Shown in pieces: positions 49,334-49,509 of a stretch of DNA of 49,509 bases. Every line of letters begins with the position of its first letter. Within the stretch, counting starts at the first letter, position 1. Under the pieces are notes generated by a model. The model was given only the letters and a program-made list of their open reading frames with translations. It was not told where the DNA came from and did not search any database. The position numbers and the translations under genes were made by a program. The stretch is from Thermoflexus sp. (GTDB lineage: Bacteria > Chloroflexota > Anaerolineae > Thermoflexales > Thermoflexaceae), in NCBI RefSeq assembly GCF_034432235.1, contig NZ_DAOUCJ010000044.1, forward strand, positions 1 through 49,509, read 5' to 3'.

Positions 49334-49509
49334 AACCGTTCTGGGACTCATCGTCATTTATTTCACCCCACGGGGCGAAATCCATGACCGGCCACTTCCG
49401 GCTTCCTCGACCCGTGGCGCGTCGACCGGCTCTCCGCCGTTCCGCCGCCAGAGGGATCGGGGGCACCCCAGCCGGTCGAAGACCGGCTGGGGACCCCGCG
49501 ACCGGCGTC
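49334..49509 (-). mobile_element. 3' end of a second tnpB element (right copy, inverted)
   Basis: Read on the minus strand, this segment matches 146-322 almost base for base. Differences are in two hairpin loops, in one 1-base indel and at four other single positions. The right-end boundary is near 49334, 39 bases after the MBL-fold gene's stop. The rest of the element lies beyond the window. Confidence 0.82.
49334..49509 (-). ncRNA. Predicted omega (guide) RNA scaffold of the right tnpB element
   Basis: It carries the same three hairpins as the left copy: a 12-bp stem with loop TTC (49466-49492), CGGC/GCCG with loop GGAGA (49427-49439), and the terminal hairpin near 49361-49380. The guide would be the flanking sequence read from about 49333 leftward on the minus strand. 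Confidence 0.5.
49363..49509 (-). CDS. tnpB: TnpB C-terminal tail (partial, frameshifted relative to the left copy)
   Basis: Only the tail after the RuvC motif is inside the window. It reads DAGRGVPSRSSTGWGAPDP as in the left copy. A 1-base deletion in the second hairpin loop region then shifts the frame, and the protein ends in HGFRPVG with TGA at 49363-49365. The shift lies outside the known catalytic domains, so nuclease activity need not be affected. The catalytic part is off the window. Confidence 0.6.
   Translation of the reverse strand, partial: DAGRGVPSRSSTGWGAPDPSGGGTAESRSTRHGSRKPEVAGHGFRPVG

Noticed and set aside
1..49509. CRISPR arrays, prophage genes or integrase
   Set aside because: No regularly spaced direct repeats and no cas, capsid, terminase or integrase motifs were seen.

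Overview
The window is GC-rich bacterial chromosomal DNA, densely coded, with G/C-heavy third codon positions and almost no long gaps. Several traits point to a thermophilic member of the Chloroflexota, perhaps near Thermoflexus: proline/threonine-rich (TPTP-type) linkers after lipoprotein cysteines, secreted proteins built on 'FPETGH...GxPI' repeats, an archaeal-type short prolyl-tRNA synthetase, a K+-independent H+-pyrophosphatase, and an NRAMP transporter fused to a universal stress domain. The taxon is inferred from protein style only; there is no rRNA gene. No rRNA, tRNA, CRISPR array or prophage was found.

Both ends lie inside copies of the same IS200/IS605-type tnpB element, in opposite orientation. 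The left end (1-322) holds the 3' end of one copy on the + strand, and the right end (49334-49509) the 3' end of another on the - strand. The copies differ mainly inside hairpin loops and carry a frameshift in the protein tail, as expected if the overlapping guide (omega) RNA is what is conserved.

Region by region. 0.4-6.5 kb: Uma2-type nuclease (-), then gltX, an M50 site-2 protease, an alkaline-phosphatase-superfamily hydrolase and a parvulin lipoprotein (+), closed by a clear terminator. 6.6-13.2 kb: rsmI, an MFS transporter, the tldD/tldE protease pair and a GH57 enzyme (+). 13.3-18.6 kb (-): trmO, a palindrome-rich gap, hppA, and the NRAMP-USP fusion with a near-consensus promoter overlapped by a DtxR/MntR-like palindrome. 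18.9-21.4 kb (+): a ThDP enzyme and rfbD. 21.4-24.8 kb (-): topA and manC. 24.9-27.4 kb (+): aroQ and a PASTA protein whose kinase domain has lost catalytic residues. 27.5-30.6 kb (-): VanW protein, Nudix hydrolase and LysM lipoprotein. 31.1-33.2 kb (+): rmlC-like cupin, aroK and an orphan ABC ATPase. 33.2-36.8 kb (-): secreted repeat protein, class II aldolase-like protein and proS. 37.0-41.7 kb (+): TPR protein, the diadenylate cyclase cdaA and its YbbR/CdaR partner. 41.7-47.9 kb (-): overlapping HEPN/MNT pair, asnS, recR, a tandem repeat carrying two perfect DnaA boxes, a PLP sulfur-amino-acid enzyme, ybaB and dnaX. 48.1-49.3 kb (+): a degenerate metallo-beta-lactamase-fold protein behind a long structured leader.

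Functional themes are translation (three aminoacyl-tRNA synthetases, RsmI, TrmO), DNA maintenance (topA, dnaX-ybaB-recR), and the cell envelope with its signalling (c-di-AMP synthesis, PASTA and LysM proteins, VanW, nucleotide-sugar enzymes). Sigma-70-like promoters with 17-base spacers can be read upstream of tldD, hppA, the NRAMP gene, manC, proS, dnaX and the last gene. The best candidates for something new are the paired omega-RNA ends, the DnaA-box repeat beside recR, the structured leader at 48.17-48.32 kb, and the PASTA pseudokinase.
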